Shown one piece after another: positions 27,379-35,048 of a stretch of 64,000 nt of DNA. Numbering within the stretch: position 1 is the first letter of the stretch; every line of letters begins with the position of its first letter. Both the position numbers and the translations under genes were made by a program. Under the pieces are notes generated by a model. That model had not been told where the DNA came from. It saw only the letters and a list, made by a program, of their open reading frames with translations, and made no database searches. Source of the DNA: Sinomicrobium pectinilyticum (GTDB lineage: Bacteria; Bacteroidota; Bacteroidia; Flavobacteriales; Flavobacteriaceae); assembly GCF_003725735.1 (NCBI RefSeq), contig NZ_RJTM01000064.1, positions 1-64,000 of the forward strand, given 5' to 3'.

Positions 27379-27767
27379 TAAGACAGTCGGGGAATGACCA
27401 GCTCCTGGTCCGGGTGAATAAGGTCCGGATTTTTCAGTTTATCCGTATTGGCCTGAAAAATGGTGTTGTATTTAGAAGCATCCCCATAGTATTTTTTGGC
27501 AATTTTACCCAGGGTTTCCCCTTGTTGAACCACATGGCGGTGATATACGGAAGCATCGGTCTCTTCCACCCGTATGTCCGCCTTAATATCAGTAGGCTGA
27601 TTGCCGCCTATTTCCTTGATCTTGTCCCAAAGCACGTTTTTTTCGTATTGTGTTTTGGTTGTTCCTTTCAGTTTCAGAATGCCATCGGCTTCTTCCACAC
27701 TGCCGTTTTTGATCTTTAATTCCGTACCCAGGTCGAGTACCGGCTGATATTTTGCTTTAACACTCAT
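27378..27767 (-). CDS. LysM-domain protein (YgaU-like)
   Basis: A 129-aa protein. The N-terminal 75 residues form a BON-like or related alpha/beta region (WDKIKEIGGNQPTDIKADIRV). The last 50 residues are a LysM motif (HVVQQGETLGKIAKKYYGDASKYNTIFQAN...DLIHPDQELVIP), which binds N-acetylglucosamine polymers such as peptidoglycan. No signal peptide is seen. This layout resembles E. coli YgaU/Kbp, a K+-binding protein with BON and LysM domains. I start at the ATG at 27767 (MSVKAKYQP); four more residues to 27779 are not needed. It is convergent with cmk. Confidence 0.82.
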   Translation of the reverse strand: MSVKAKYQPVLDLGTELKIKNGSVEEADGILKLKGTTKTQYEKNVLWDKIKEIGGNQPTDIKADIRVEETDASVYHRHVVQQGETLGKIAKKYYGDASKYNTIFQANTDKLKNPDLIHPDQELVIPRLS

Positions 27768-28106
27768 AGTTTTGTACATTTATTGATTAGAGTTCTACCA
27801 AATATAAGCATTTTGTGAAGTATTTTTAGTGTTAACACTGTCAAATAAACATTATAAAATAGGTGAAATGCACGAAAAGGAGGACGAAATATAGAAATTA
27901 TTAATACCGGACTGTCTTTATTGGAAATTCCGCAACATTTTTTCCACTGTTTATGGTCGATTTTAAACAAATACGTTTATTTTCGTCCCGGAAAACAGCA
28001 TACCGTTTTCTCTTGCAGTAGTTATGTACTGTACAATGCGGTATGGAAGGGGAACCTGCCGGTTCTTTTTCCGGTATTAAATGACCTTTTTAATGAGAAA
28101 CAGTAA
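27768..28106. other. Divergent intergenic region, LysM gene to proline dehydrogenase
   Basis: This 339-bp gap is AT-rich near the LysM gene and contains the start regions of two diverging genes. An in-frame open stretch at 27921-28106 runs into the proline dehydrogenase start, but its sequence has no family features and no good start. No repeat or strong hairpin is visible. Confidence 0.5.
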
Positions 28107-29273
28107 ATGGAAAAAATTTTTGAAGACACAAAAACTGCCTTCGCCCTAAAAACCGATGTAGAACTGGAGAGGGCGTATTTTCTATTTAAGCTGATCGCGA
28201 ATCAGCCCTTGGTACGGATTGGTACGGCTGTGACCAACTTTGCCATAAAAACACATCTCCCTGTCGAGGGACTTATACGGTCTACCGTATTCGATCATTT
28301 CTGCGGAGGTGTCAACGAAGAAGACTGTATGCCGGTCATCGACAAATTGTATGAAAAAGGAGTTTCTTCCGTACTCGATTATTCCGTGGAAGGAAAAGAT
28401 GAAGAAAACCCGCTTGACGAATCTCACCGACGGGTTATAGATATACTGAATTTTGTTAAAGAAAAGGATTCTATCCCTTTTGCTGTTTTCAAACCTTCGG
28501 GGTACGGAAGGTTTTCCCTGTTCCAGAAAATCAATGAAGGTAAAAAACTTACCGTGAGGGAGCAGGATGAATGGGACAGGGTGGTAAACCGCTTTGATTC
28601 TACCTGCCGCAAGGCACATCAACTGGATGTAGCGCTGCTGATAGACGCAGAGGAAAGCTGGATACAGGAAGCGGTAGATAATCTCATCACCGATATGATG
28701 CGCAAGTACAACAAAGAAAAAGCCGTGGTATATAATACCCTGCAAATGTATCGTCACGATCGGATGGATTATCTGAAAAAACTTTATAAACAGGCCGAAG
28801 AAGAAGGATTTTGCGTAGGGATAAAACTGGTTCGTGGTGCCTATATGGAAAAGGAGAACGAAAGAGCAGAGGAAATGGGGTATGCCAGTCCCATTTGTCC
28901 TTCCAAGGAAGCTACCGATAATAATTACAACGAAGCCGTGGCATATATGATAGACCATCTGGACCGTATGGCTATCTTTGCCGGTACGCATAACGAAGAG
29001 AGTTCATACCTGCTTATGGAGCTTATGGAAGAACGCGGTATAGCCAAGGACGATCCCAGAGTGTGGTTCGGACAGTTATACGGGATGAGCGATCACATAA
29101 GTTATAACCTCGGGGCACGCGGATATAACGTGGCAAAATACCTGCCTTTCGGACCTGTAAAAGATGTTATGCCCTATCTGATACGCCGGGCAGAAGAAAA
29201 TACTTCTGTGGCCGGGCAAACCAGCCGGGAATTGTCTTTACTTAAAAAAGAACGAAAAAGAAGAAAACTGTAA
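28107..29273 (+). CDS. Proline dehydrogenase
   Basis: A 388-aa FAD-dependent monofunctional enzyme that oxidises proline to pyrroline-5-carboxylate and passes electrons to quinone, the first step of proline breakdown to glutamate. It is a PRODH-type TIM barrel. The C-terminal motif YLPFGPVKDVMPYLIRRAEENTS contains the paired Arg and Glu-Asn of the substrate site, and GIKLVRGAYMEKE precedes it. In many Flavobacteriaceae the gene neighbours aroB; here the upstream neighbour is the LysM gene. recN follows after 79 bp but has its own promoter. Confidence 0.93.
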   Translation: MEKIFEDTKTAFALKTDVELERAYFLFKLIANQPLVRIGTAVTNFAIKTHLPVEGLIRSTVFDHFCGGVNEEDCMPVIDKLYEKGVSSVLDYSVEGKDEENPLDESHRRVIDILNFVKEKDSIPFAVFKPSGYGRFSLFQKINEGKKLTVREQDEWDRVVNRFDSTCRKAHQLDVALLIDAEESWIQEAVDNLITDMMRKYNKEKAVVYNTLQMYRHDRMDYLKKLYKQAEEEGFCVGIKLVRGAYMEKENERAEEMGYASPICPSKEATDNNYNEAVAYMIDHLDRMAIFAGTHNEESSYLLMELMEERGIAKDDPRVWFGQLYGMSDHISYNLGARGYNVAKYLPFGPVKDVMPYLIRRAEENTSVAGQTSRELSLLKKERKRRKL

Positions 29274-29322
29274 TTTTTGCAGGTGGCATAAACGGGGGTA
29301 TTACCGCATTCAAAAATGTTAG

Positions 29323-29330
29323 TATATTTG
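29323..29330 (+). promoter_or_regulatory. -7 promoter element of recN
   Basis: TATATTTG matches TAnnTTTG exactly and ends 22 bp before the TTG start. TTA at 29301-29303 sits 19 bp upstream in the -33 position. Confidence 0.5.
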
Positions 29331-29352
29331 AAACGTATAAAACCATTGTGTA

Positions 29353-31008
29353 TTGTTACTTTCTCTTTCCATAAAAAACTATGCGCTCATCGACGACCTC
29401 AGGGTTCGTTTTGACAGGGGACTTACCATTATTACCGGTGAAACCGGAGCGGGAAAGTCTATTCTGCTGGGCGGGTTGTCCCTTATACTGGGTAAAAGGG
29501 CCGACCTGAACAGTTTAAAGGACAAAGAGAAGAAATGTATCGTGGAAGCCGAGTTTTCCGTGGAAGATTACCATCTGGAATCTCTTTTTACCAAACTCGA
29601 TCTGGATTACGAACCCCATACAATCATTCGCAGGGAAATACTTCCCGGCGGTAAATCCCGGGCTTTTGTAAACGATTCCCCGGTAACCCTTGATGTACTT
29701 TCGGCGCTGAGTATACGGCTTATAGATATTCACTCCCAGCATCAGACCCTGCAGCTTACCGATAACGATTTCCAGTTTCAGGTAATAGATGCCATAGCGG
29801 GAAATAAAGGGAACATAGAGAATTATAAGACCAGGCTGTCAGAATATCATAAAGCTAAAAAGGAACTTCAGAAATTAATAGACTTTCAGCAGGAAGCAGA
29901 CAAGGAACAGGATTATAACGCTTTTTTACTGAAAGAACTCCAGGATGCCCGGCTGCAACCGGGAATGCTCGAAGAAATGGAAGAGCATTTTGAGGCACTG
30001 AGCAATGTCGAAGAAATAAAGGAAAAGCTGGCTCTCTCTTCCCAGCTGCTCAGTGATGAACAGAGCGGAATCCTGGTAAACCTGAACAGTATGCGGAATG
30101 CACTGGGGAAACTTGCCGGGTACGGTGCCAGGTTTGAAGAATTGCAAAACAGGATCAATTCCGCTTTCATAGAACTGGACGACACATTCAATGAGATACA
30201 GAATATAGACGAAACCGTCGAGGCGGATCCGGAGCAACTGGAACAGGTAAACACCAGGCTACAGCTTATCTATGACCTGCAGAAGAAACACAATGTCCTG
30301 GAAGTGGAAGAACTTATACGGATCCAGAAGGAACTCGAAGAAAAAGTCTCTGTCACGGAAAACCTGGAGAACGATATAAAGGACAAACAGCTAAAGGTAC
30401 TCCGGCTGGAAGAAGAACTGGACGCAAAAGCCCTGAAAATACACGAGAAAAGGGTGAAAGAAGCCCCTAAGCTAAAAAAGTATCTCGAAAGTTCGTTGAC
30501 GAAGCTCGGAATGCCCAATGCTACTTTCCGGATAGAGATCAAATCCACTACCTCGTTTTTTGCCAACGGTAAAGACGAACTGCACTTTTTGTTCTCCGCG
30601 AATAAGGGGACCGGCTATGGCGAATTGAAAAAAGTGGCGTCCGGAGGCGAACTGTCCAGGATAATGTTGTCTATAAAAGCCGTGCTGGCACGCTACGAAA
30701 AACTCCCAACTATTATGTTCGATGAAATAGATACAGGGGTTTCCGGTGAGGTATCCGATAAGATGGGGGATATTATGAAAGAGATGGGAAACAGCATGCA
30801 GGTTTTTGCCATTACCCACCTGCCGCAGATAGCAGCGAAAGGAGCCGGGCATTTTAAAGTATATAAACAGGATTCGGGAGAAGTGACCTCCACCCGGATG
30901 AAAGCATTATCTACCGATGAACGTATCGTGGAGATAGCCGAAATGCTGAGTGGTAAAAATATTTCCGAATCGGCCATATCACATGCCAGGGAATTATTAT
31001 TATTGTGA
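29353..31008 (+). CDS. recN: DNA repair protein RecN
   Basis: A 551-aa SMC-like ATPase for double-strand break repair. The N-terminal Walker A is GETGAGKSILLGGLSL at about 31-46. Long coiled coils fill about 150-390. The C-terminal ABC signature (ASGGELSRIMLSIKAV) and Walker B (TIMFDEIDTGVSGEV) complete the ATPase. The start is a TTG: the family begins LxxLxIKNYALID, which corresponds exactly to this codon, and no in-frame ATG or GTG fits. The promoter -7 element at 29323 agrees. A decayed copy of bases 29383-29458 lies inverted at 45787-45861. Confidence 0.94.
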   Translation: MLLSLSIKNYALIDDLRVRFDRGLTIITGETGAGKSILLGGLSLILGKRADLNSLKDKEKKCIVEAEFSVEDYHLESLFTKLDLDYEPHTIIRREILPGGKSRAFVNDSPVTLDVLSALSIRLIDIHSQHQTLQLTDNDFQFQVIDAIAGNKGNIENYKTRLSEYHKAKKELQKLIDFQQEADKEQDYNAFLLKELQDARLQPGMLEEMEEHFEALSNVEEIKEKLALSSQLLSDEQSGILVNLNSMRNALGKLAGYGARFEELQNRINSAFIELDDTFNEIQNIDETVEADPEQLEQVNTRLQLIYDLQKKHNVLEVEELIRIQKELEEKVSVTENLENDIKDKQLKVLRLEEELDAKALKIHEKRVKEAPKLKKYLESSLTKLGMPNATFRIEIKSTTSFFANGKDELHFLFSANKGTGYGELKKVASGGELSRIMLSIKAVLARYEKLPTIMFDEIDTGVSGEVSDKMGDIMKEMGNSMQVFAITHLPQIAAKGAGHFKVYKQDSGEVTSTRMKALSTDERIVEIAEMLSGKNISESAISHARELLLL

Positions 31009-31112
31009 TGAAATTCAGGTTGAGATCTTGTGTTTCGGGTTTGTGATTAACCTGTCATTTTCAACCTGTAACCTCAGAGTTAAACCATAAACGACAAACA
31101 TAACAGATAGAA

Positions 31113-31922
31113 ATGTACAATTTATTAAAAGGAAAAAAGGGAATTATTTTCGGGGCGTTGGACGAAAACTCCATTGCCTGGAAAACTGCAGAAAGAGTTC
31201 ATGAAGAAGGAGGTACTTTCGTACTTACGAATGCCCCCATCGCTATGCGTATGGGACAGATAAAAGCACTGGCGGAAAAAACAGGTTCAGAGATTGTGCC
31301 GGCAGATGCCACCAATCTGGAAGATCTGCAGGCCCTCGTGGAAAAATCCATGGAAATCCTGGGAGGTAAACTCGATTTTGTCCTACATTCCATAGGGATG
31401 TCTGTGAATGTCCGTAAAGGAAAACACTATACGGACCAGAATTACGATTTTACTACCAAAGGATGGGACGTTTCTGCGGTTTCTTTTCATAAAGTGCTGC
31501 AAACCCTGCATAAAAATGACGCCATGAACGAGTGGGGAAGTATAGTTGCATTGACTTATATGGCAGCTCAGCGTACATTCCCGGACTATAACGATATGGC
31601 CGATAATAAAGCTTATCTCGAATCGATTGCCAGAAGTTTCGGCTATTTCTACGGAAAAGATAAAAAAGTGAGGGTAAATACCATTTCCCAGTCTCCGACC
31701 CCTACCACGGCAGGGCAGGGAGTTAAAGGGTTTGATGGTTTTATCGCTTATGCCGATATGATGTCTCCCCTGGGTAATGCTACGGCCGGAGAATGTGCGG
31801 ATTATACCGTATCGCTTTTCTCCGACCTTACCAAAAAAGTGACGATGCAGAACCTGTATCACGACGGAGGTTTCTCCAATACCGGCGTGAGCAACGAGGT
31901 TATGGAGAAGTTCATGAAATAA
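31113..31922 (+). CDS. fabI: Enoyl-[acyl-carrier-protein] reductase, FabI type
   Basis: A 269-aa NADH-dependent short-chain dehydrogenase that carries out the last step of each fatty-acid elongation round. The divergent FabI nucleotide motif (KKGIIFGALDENSIAWKTA) is at the N-terminus. The active site has the FabI-type Tyr-x6-Lys spacing in PDYNDMADNKAYLE. The substrate-binding loop and end (GFSNTGVSNEVMEKFMK) follow. FabI is the triclosan target. Upstream spacing from recN is 104 bp and a terminator follows, so it is probably monocistronic. Confidence 0.93.
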   Translation: MYNLLKGKKGIIFGALDENSIAWKTAERVHEEGGTFVLTNAPIAMRMGQIKALAEKTGSEIVPADATNLEDLQALVEKSMEILGGKLDFVLHSIGMSVNVRKGKHYTDQNYDFTTKGWDVSAVSFHKVLQTLHKNDAMNEWGSIVALTYMAAQRTFPDYNDMADNKAYLESIARSFGYFYGKDKKVRVNTISQSPTPTTAGQGVKGFDGFIAYADMMSPLGNATAGECADYTVSLFSDLTKKVTMQNLYHDGGFSNTGVSNEVMEKFMK

Positions 31923-31942
31923 TCATGAAAATAACAGCAATA

Positions 31943-31972
31943 AAAAAATCCCGTCGTCAGGCGGGATTTTTT
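31943..31972 (+). terminator. Intrinsic terminator after fabI
   Basis: AAAAAATCCCG (31943-31953) pairs with CGGGATTTTTT (31962-31972) around an 8-nt loop, followed by more T. It begins 21 bp after the fabI stop. Confidence 0.85.
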
Positions 31973-32091
31973 GTTTTATTGGCCTCGGGTATAGTTCAAA
32001 ATCTGCATTTTGCCTCTAAAACTAGAGTACAATTTCGTTGCTTAGTAAAACTTGTGGACTTCAGTCTGTAGAGATTTGGTAATCCGTAAAT

Positions 32092-32676
32092 TTACCCGTG
32101 CATGGTTTCCTTCCTGCCCAGGTTTTTCATTATTTCCGCTTCATATTCCAGCAATTCCTGCCATTTGCGGTCCACTACTTCACGATTACTACCGTATTGG
32201 CGGGCAAAAGAGAGGAACATGGTATAGTGGTTGGCCTCACTGGTCATGAGGTTCCTGTAGAATTCCGCCAGTTCCCGATCCTGTATGTTTTCTGATAACA
32301 AACGAAAACGCTCACAGCTCCGGGCTTCAATCAGGGCGGCGTATAACAGCCGGTGAACGAGATGGTTTTCCCGGCTGCCACCTTTAGGGAAGAATTTCAT
32401 CAGTTCTACCACGTACAGGTCTTTACGTTCCCTGCCCAACACCCAGCCGCGGGCAATAATCCTGTCATGTACCATTTTAAAATGGCTTATCTCTTCCTTT
32501 ACCAAAGCGGTCATGGCCTGTACCAGTTCCGTGTATTCGGGGAAGGATACGATGAGGGAAATGGCCGTGCTTGCCGCTTTCTGTTCGCAATAGGCATGGT
32601 CAGTAAGTATTTCTTCAATGTTTTTCTCTACGATATTTACCCATCTGGGGTCCGTAGGCAGTTTTAATCCTAACAT
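32092..32676 (-). CDS. miaE: tRNA-(ms2io6A)-hydroxylase-like protein
   Basis: A 194-aa ferritin-like di-iron protein of the MiaE family, which hydroxylates the isopentenyl group of 2-methylthio-N6-isopentenyladenosine at tRNA position 37 using O2. Iron ligands are suggested by EEISHFKMVHDRI (ExxH), EARSCERF and EANHYTMF (ExxH). Length is close to the family norm of about 195-200. Its substrate needs miaA and miaB, which are not in the window. A TATATTTG element lies about 100 bp upstream. Confidence 0.9.
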   Translation of the reverse strand: MLGLKLPTDPRWVNIVEKNIEEILTDHAYCEQKAASTAISLIVSFPEYTELVQAMTALVKEEISHFKMVHDRIIARGWVLGRERKDLYVVELMKFFPKGGSRENHLVHRLLYAALIEARSCERFRLLSENIQDRELAEFYRNLMTSEANHYTMFLSFARQYGSNREVVDRKWQELLEYEAEIMKNLGRKETMHG

Positions 32677-33140
32677 GATTTTCCGTATTATCAGCTATTT
32701 CTATCAGTTTGTTTTCGAAACGATTCCGGGGATACTGATTCCTTATTGCATAGGGATAAAATTTTTTTAGTACATGACAAATATACTAAAATCCCGCAGT
32801 GCAGCCGGGAACCATTTTGATGCCGGGAGACAGGCATATCTGTATAGAAAGTTCATATCCGATGTTATGGAGTTGAGAGGGTAAGAGTCGGGAAGGTGAA
32901 TATAGATTTCTTTGGATGAGGTGCTTACAGGCTTTTATACGACACCGAAGGCCCGTTTTGTTACGGACAATACCAATAATTTTTAAAATCACTCCTGTTG
33001 TCCGTGGATTTGTGGCCGAAATATGCAGACTTCAGAGGAAAGTAAAGAGCATCTATAACTCCGGACTTCTCAACTCCAAAACTGAAAAACAACCGGCACC
33101 AAACCCGTTTGACCTTGAAAATACTTTTGCCGGATTCAGG
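32677..33140. other. Intergenic region with promoter element and dispersed motif
   Basis: This 464-bp gap upstream of miaE and downstream of the symporter contains a minus-strand TATATTTG (32785-32778) as likely miaE promoter. At 33057-33090 lies AACTCCGGACTTCTCAACTC followed by CAAAACTGAAAAAC, a copy of a degenerate intergenic motif found several times in the window. No coding frame is convincing. Confidence 0.5.
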
Positions 33141-34856
33141 TTAGGAGTTGCCTGTTTTCATGGAACGCTGCAGCATTTCGAAGAACAACGCTATGGTGAT
33201 TACCAGGGAGCAACCTATAAAATTCAGCCATAAATAACCTATTCGTTCATCGGCGTAGACAAAACTGTAATAAATAAAGAAAATAATAATCTGGGTGAAC
33301 ACGGCTGCCCAAAAGACTGCATTTCCCCGTACAAACCGGAAAAAGAAGGCGAGCAGGAATATGCCTAGTACATTACCGTAAAATACCGATCCTATAATAT
33401 TTACCAGCTGGATGAGGTTATCGAGCAATGAACCGAAGTTGGCAAATGTAATGGCAATAAGCCCCCAAAGCAGGGTAAACCATTTGGAAGCCGAGAGATA
33501 ATGACTGTCCTGTTTTTCGTTTTTATGACTTCTCTTGTAGAGGTCTATTGTAGTAATGGTCCCGAGGGCATTCAGTTCCGAAGCGGTAGAAGACATTGCG
33601 GCGGAAAGAATAACCGCCAGCAGCAGTCCTATAAAGCCCGTAGGGAGATTGTTGAGAATAAAATGGATAAACACGTAATCTTTGTCATTCGTTTCGATGG
33701 CCGGGTCCGCTTTTTCTATAAGCTTCCTGGCCTTACTCCTGTTTGCCCTTTCCTGTTGGTTTATGTACTGGATTTTTCGTTTGGCCGCCATCGTCATCTG
33801 GTAGTCCTTGACGTTCAATACTCCGGAATAATATTCCTGTGCCATTTTTTTCTCGGTTTCCAGGGCCTGGTGCTCTTTTTCCAGTTGCCTGTACTCATCA
33901 GCATAAGAAGAATTCATAACGGCTTCCGTTGCTGCGGGATTAAAGTTGAGGGGAGAGGCGTGGTATTGGTAAAAGACAAATACCATTACCCCCACAAGCA
34001 GGATAAAGAACTGCATGGGAACTTTCAACAGGCCGTTAAAGATAAGCCCCATCTGGCTTTCCCTTACGGATTTCCCGGAGAGGTATCGTTGTACCTGGCT
34101 CTGGTCCGTACCGAAGTAAGACAGCATCAGAAAGAACCCGCCGGTAATTCCGCTCCAGAAGGTATACCTGCTCTGAGTGTCCAGTGAAAAGTTCAGGATG
34201 TTCAGTTTTTCATTGGCTCCTGCTACTTTCAACGCTTTGCTGAAGGTGAGGTCATCCGGCAGGTAATGGAGAATGAGAAAAAAAGCCACGAACATACCGG
34301 ACATAATAACAAACATCTGTTGTTTCTGCGTCACATTAACCGCCTTTGTACCTCCGATCACCGTGTACACAATTACCAGCGAACCGATGATAACATTCAG
34401 GGTTTTCAGGTCCCAGCCGAGTACGGCAGAAAGGATAATAGAAGGGGCATAGATAGTGATACCGGCAGCCAGTCCGCGTTGTATGAGAAAGAGTATGGCG
34501 GTAAGGCTCCGGGTTTTTAGGTCGAAACGCTGTTCCAGGAATTCATAGGCGGTATAGACCTTAAGCCTGTCATAGACCGGGATAAAAACAATACAGATGA
34601 CTATAATGGCCAGCGGAAGGCCAAAATAAAACTGTACGAAGCCCATTCCGTCGTGAAAAGCCTGTCCGGGGGTAGACAGAAAAGTAATGGCACTGGCCTG
34701 TGTTGCCATGACCGACAAACCTACTGTCCACCATTTGGCTTCTTTATTACCCAGGATGTAATCTTTGACGGTAGTGTTCCGCTTCGTTTTCCATGTACCG
34801 TAAACTACAATGAAAAGAAGGGTCGTATACAATACTATCCAGTCTATACTTTCCAT
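33141..34856 (-). CDS. Sodium:solute symporter (SSS family)
   Basis: A 571-aa inner-membrane carrier of the SLC5/SSS family with about 13-14 membrane segments that uses the Na+ gradient to import a solute. Typical stretches are MATQASAITFLSTPGQAF, YEFLEQRFDLKTRSL and IGGTKAVNVTQ. Between the later helices is a charged soluble insertion of about 75 residues (EYRQLEKEHQALETEKKMA...). The substrate cannot be read from sequence. It is the last gene of an operon with a 41-aa membrane peptide (3 bp upstream) and a PIG-L deacetylase, so a deacetylated sugar or glycoside is a reasonable guess for the substrate. Confidence 0.9.
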   Translation of the reverse strand: MESIDWIVLYTTLLFIVVYGTWKTKRNTTVKDYILGNKEAKWWTVGLSVMATQASAITFLSTPGQAFHDGMGFVQFYFGLPLAIIVICIVFIPVYDRLKVYTAYEFLEQRFDLKTRSLTAILFLIQRGLAAGITIYAPSIILSAVLGWDLKTLNVIIGSLVIVYTVIGGTKAVNVTQKQQMFVIMSGMFVAFFLILHYLPDDLTFSKALKVAGANEKLNILNFSLDTQSRYTFWSGITGGFFLMLSYFGTDQSQVQRYLSGKSVRESQMGLIFNGLLKVPMQFFILLVGVMVFVFYQYHASPLNFNPAATEAVMNSSYADEYRQLEKEHQALETEKKMAQEYYSGVLNVKDYQMTMAAKRKIQYINQQERANRSKARKLIEKADPAIETNDKDYVFIHFILNNLPTGFIGLLLAVILSAAMSSTASELNALGTITTIDLYKRSHKNEKQDSHYLSASKWFTLLWGLIAITFANFGSLLDNLIQLVNIIGSVFYGNVLGIFLLAFFFRFVRGNAVFWAAVFTQIIIFFIYYSFVYADERIGYLWLNFIGCSLVITIALFFEMLQRSMKTGNS

Positions 34857-34859
34857 GCA

Positions 34860-34985
34860 CTAGCAGTTTTCCAGCATTATAAAATAAAAAAGGATGATAT
34901 AAACCGCATTGGCTATAAGGACCAGGGTGTAGCTGGGTTTCCAGCGCCATTTTTCGGGAGTATTATTTTTTTGCAGTGGTTCCAT
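34860..34985 (-). CDS. 41-aa single-span membrane peptide, candidate symporter partner
   Basis: A short gene encoding MEPLQKNNTPEKWRWKPSYT followed by a hydrophobic segment (LVLIANAVYIILFYFIM) and a short polar end. The N-terminus is charged and should stay in the cytoplasm. It ends 3 bp before the symporter ATG and begins 63 bp after the PIG-L stop, so it is in the middle of the operon. The tight spacing and the single helix suggest a small subunit or chaperone of the symporter (inference). I do not recognise a named family. Confidence 0.7.
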   Translation of the reverse strand: MEPLQKNNTPEKWRWKPSYTLVLIANAVYIILFYFIMLENC

Positions 34986-35048
34986 TAATGAGGTGATGTT
35001 TGTTTTTTCATAGTGTGCAAAAACTTCCGCTTTGGGGTACGTATCCGG

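Noticed and set aside
27921-28106. A 61-codon frame before proline dehydrogenase
   Set aside because: No family features, no good ribosome-binding site, and Cys/Phe-rich composition unlike real genes here.
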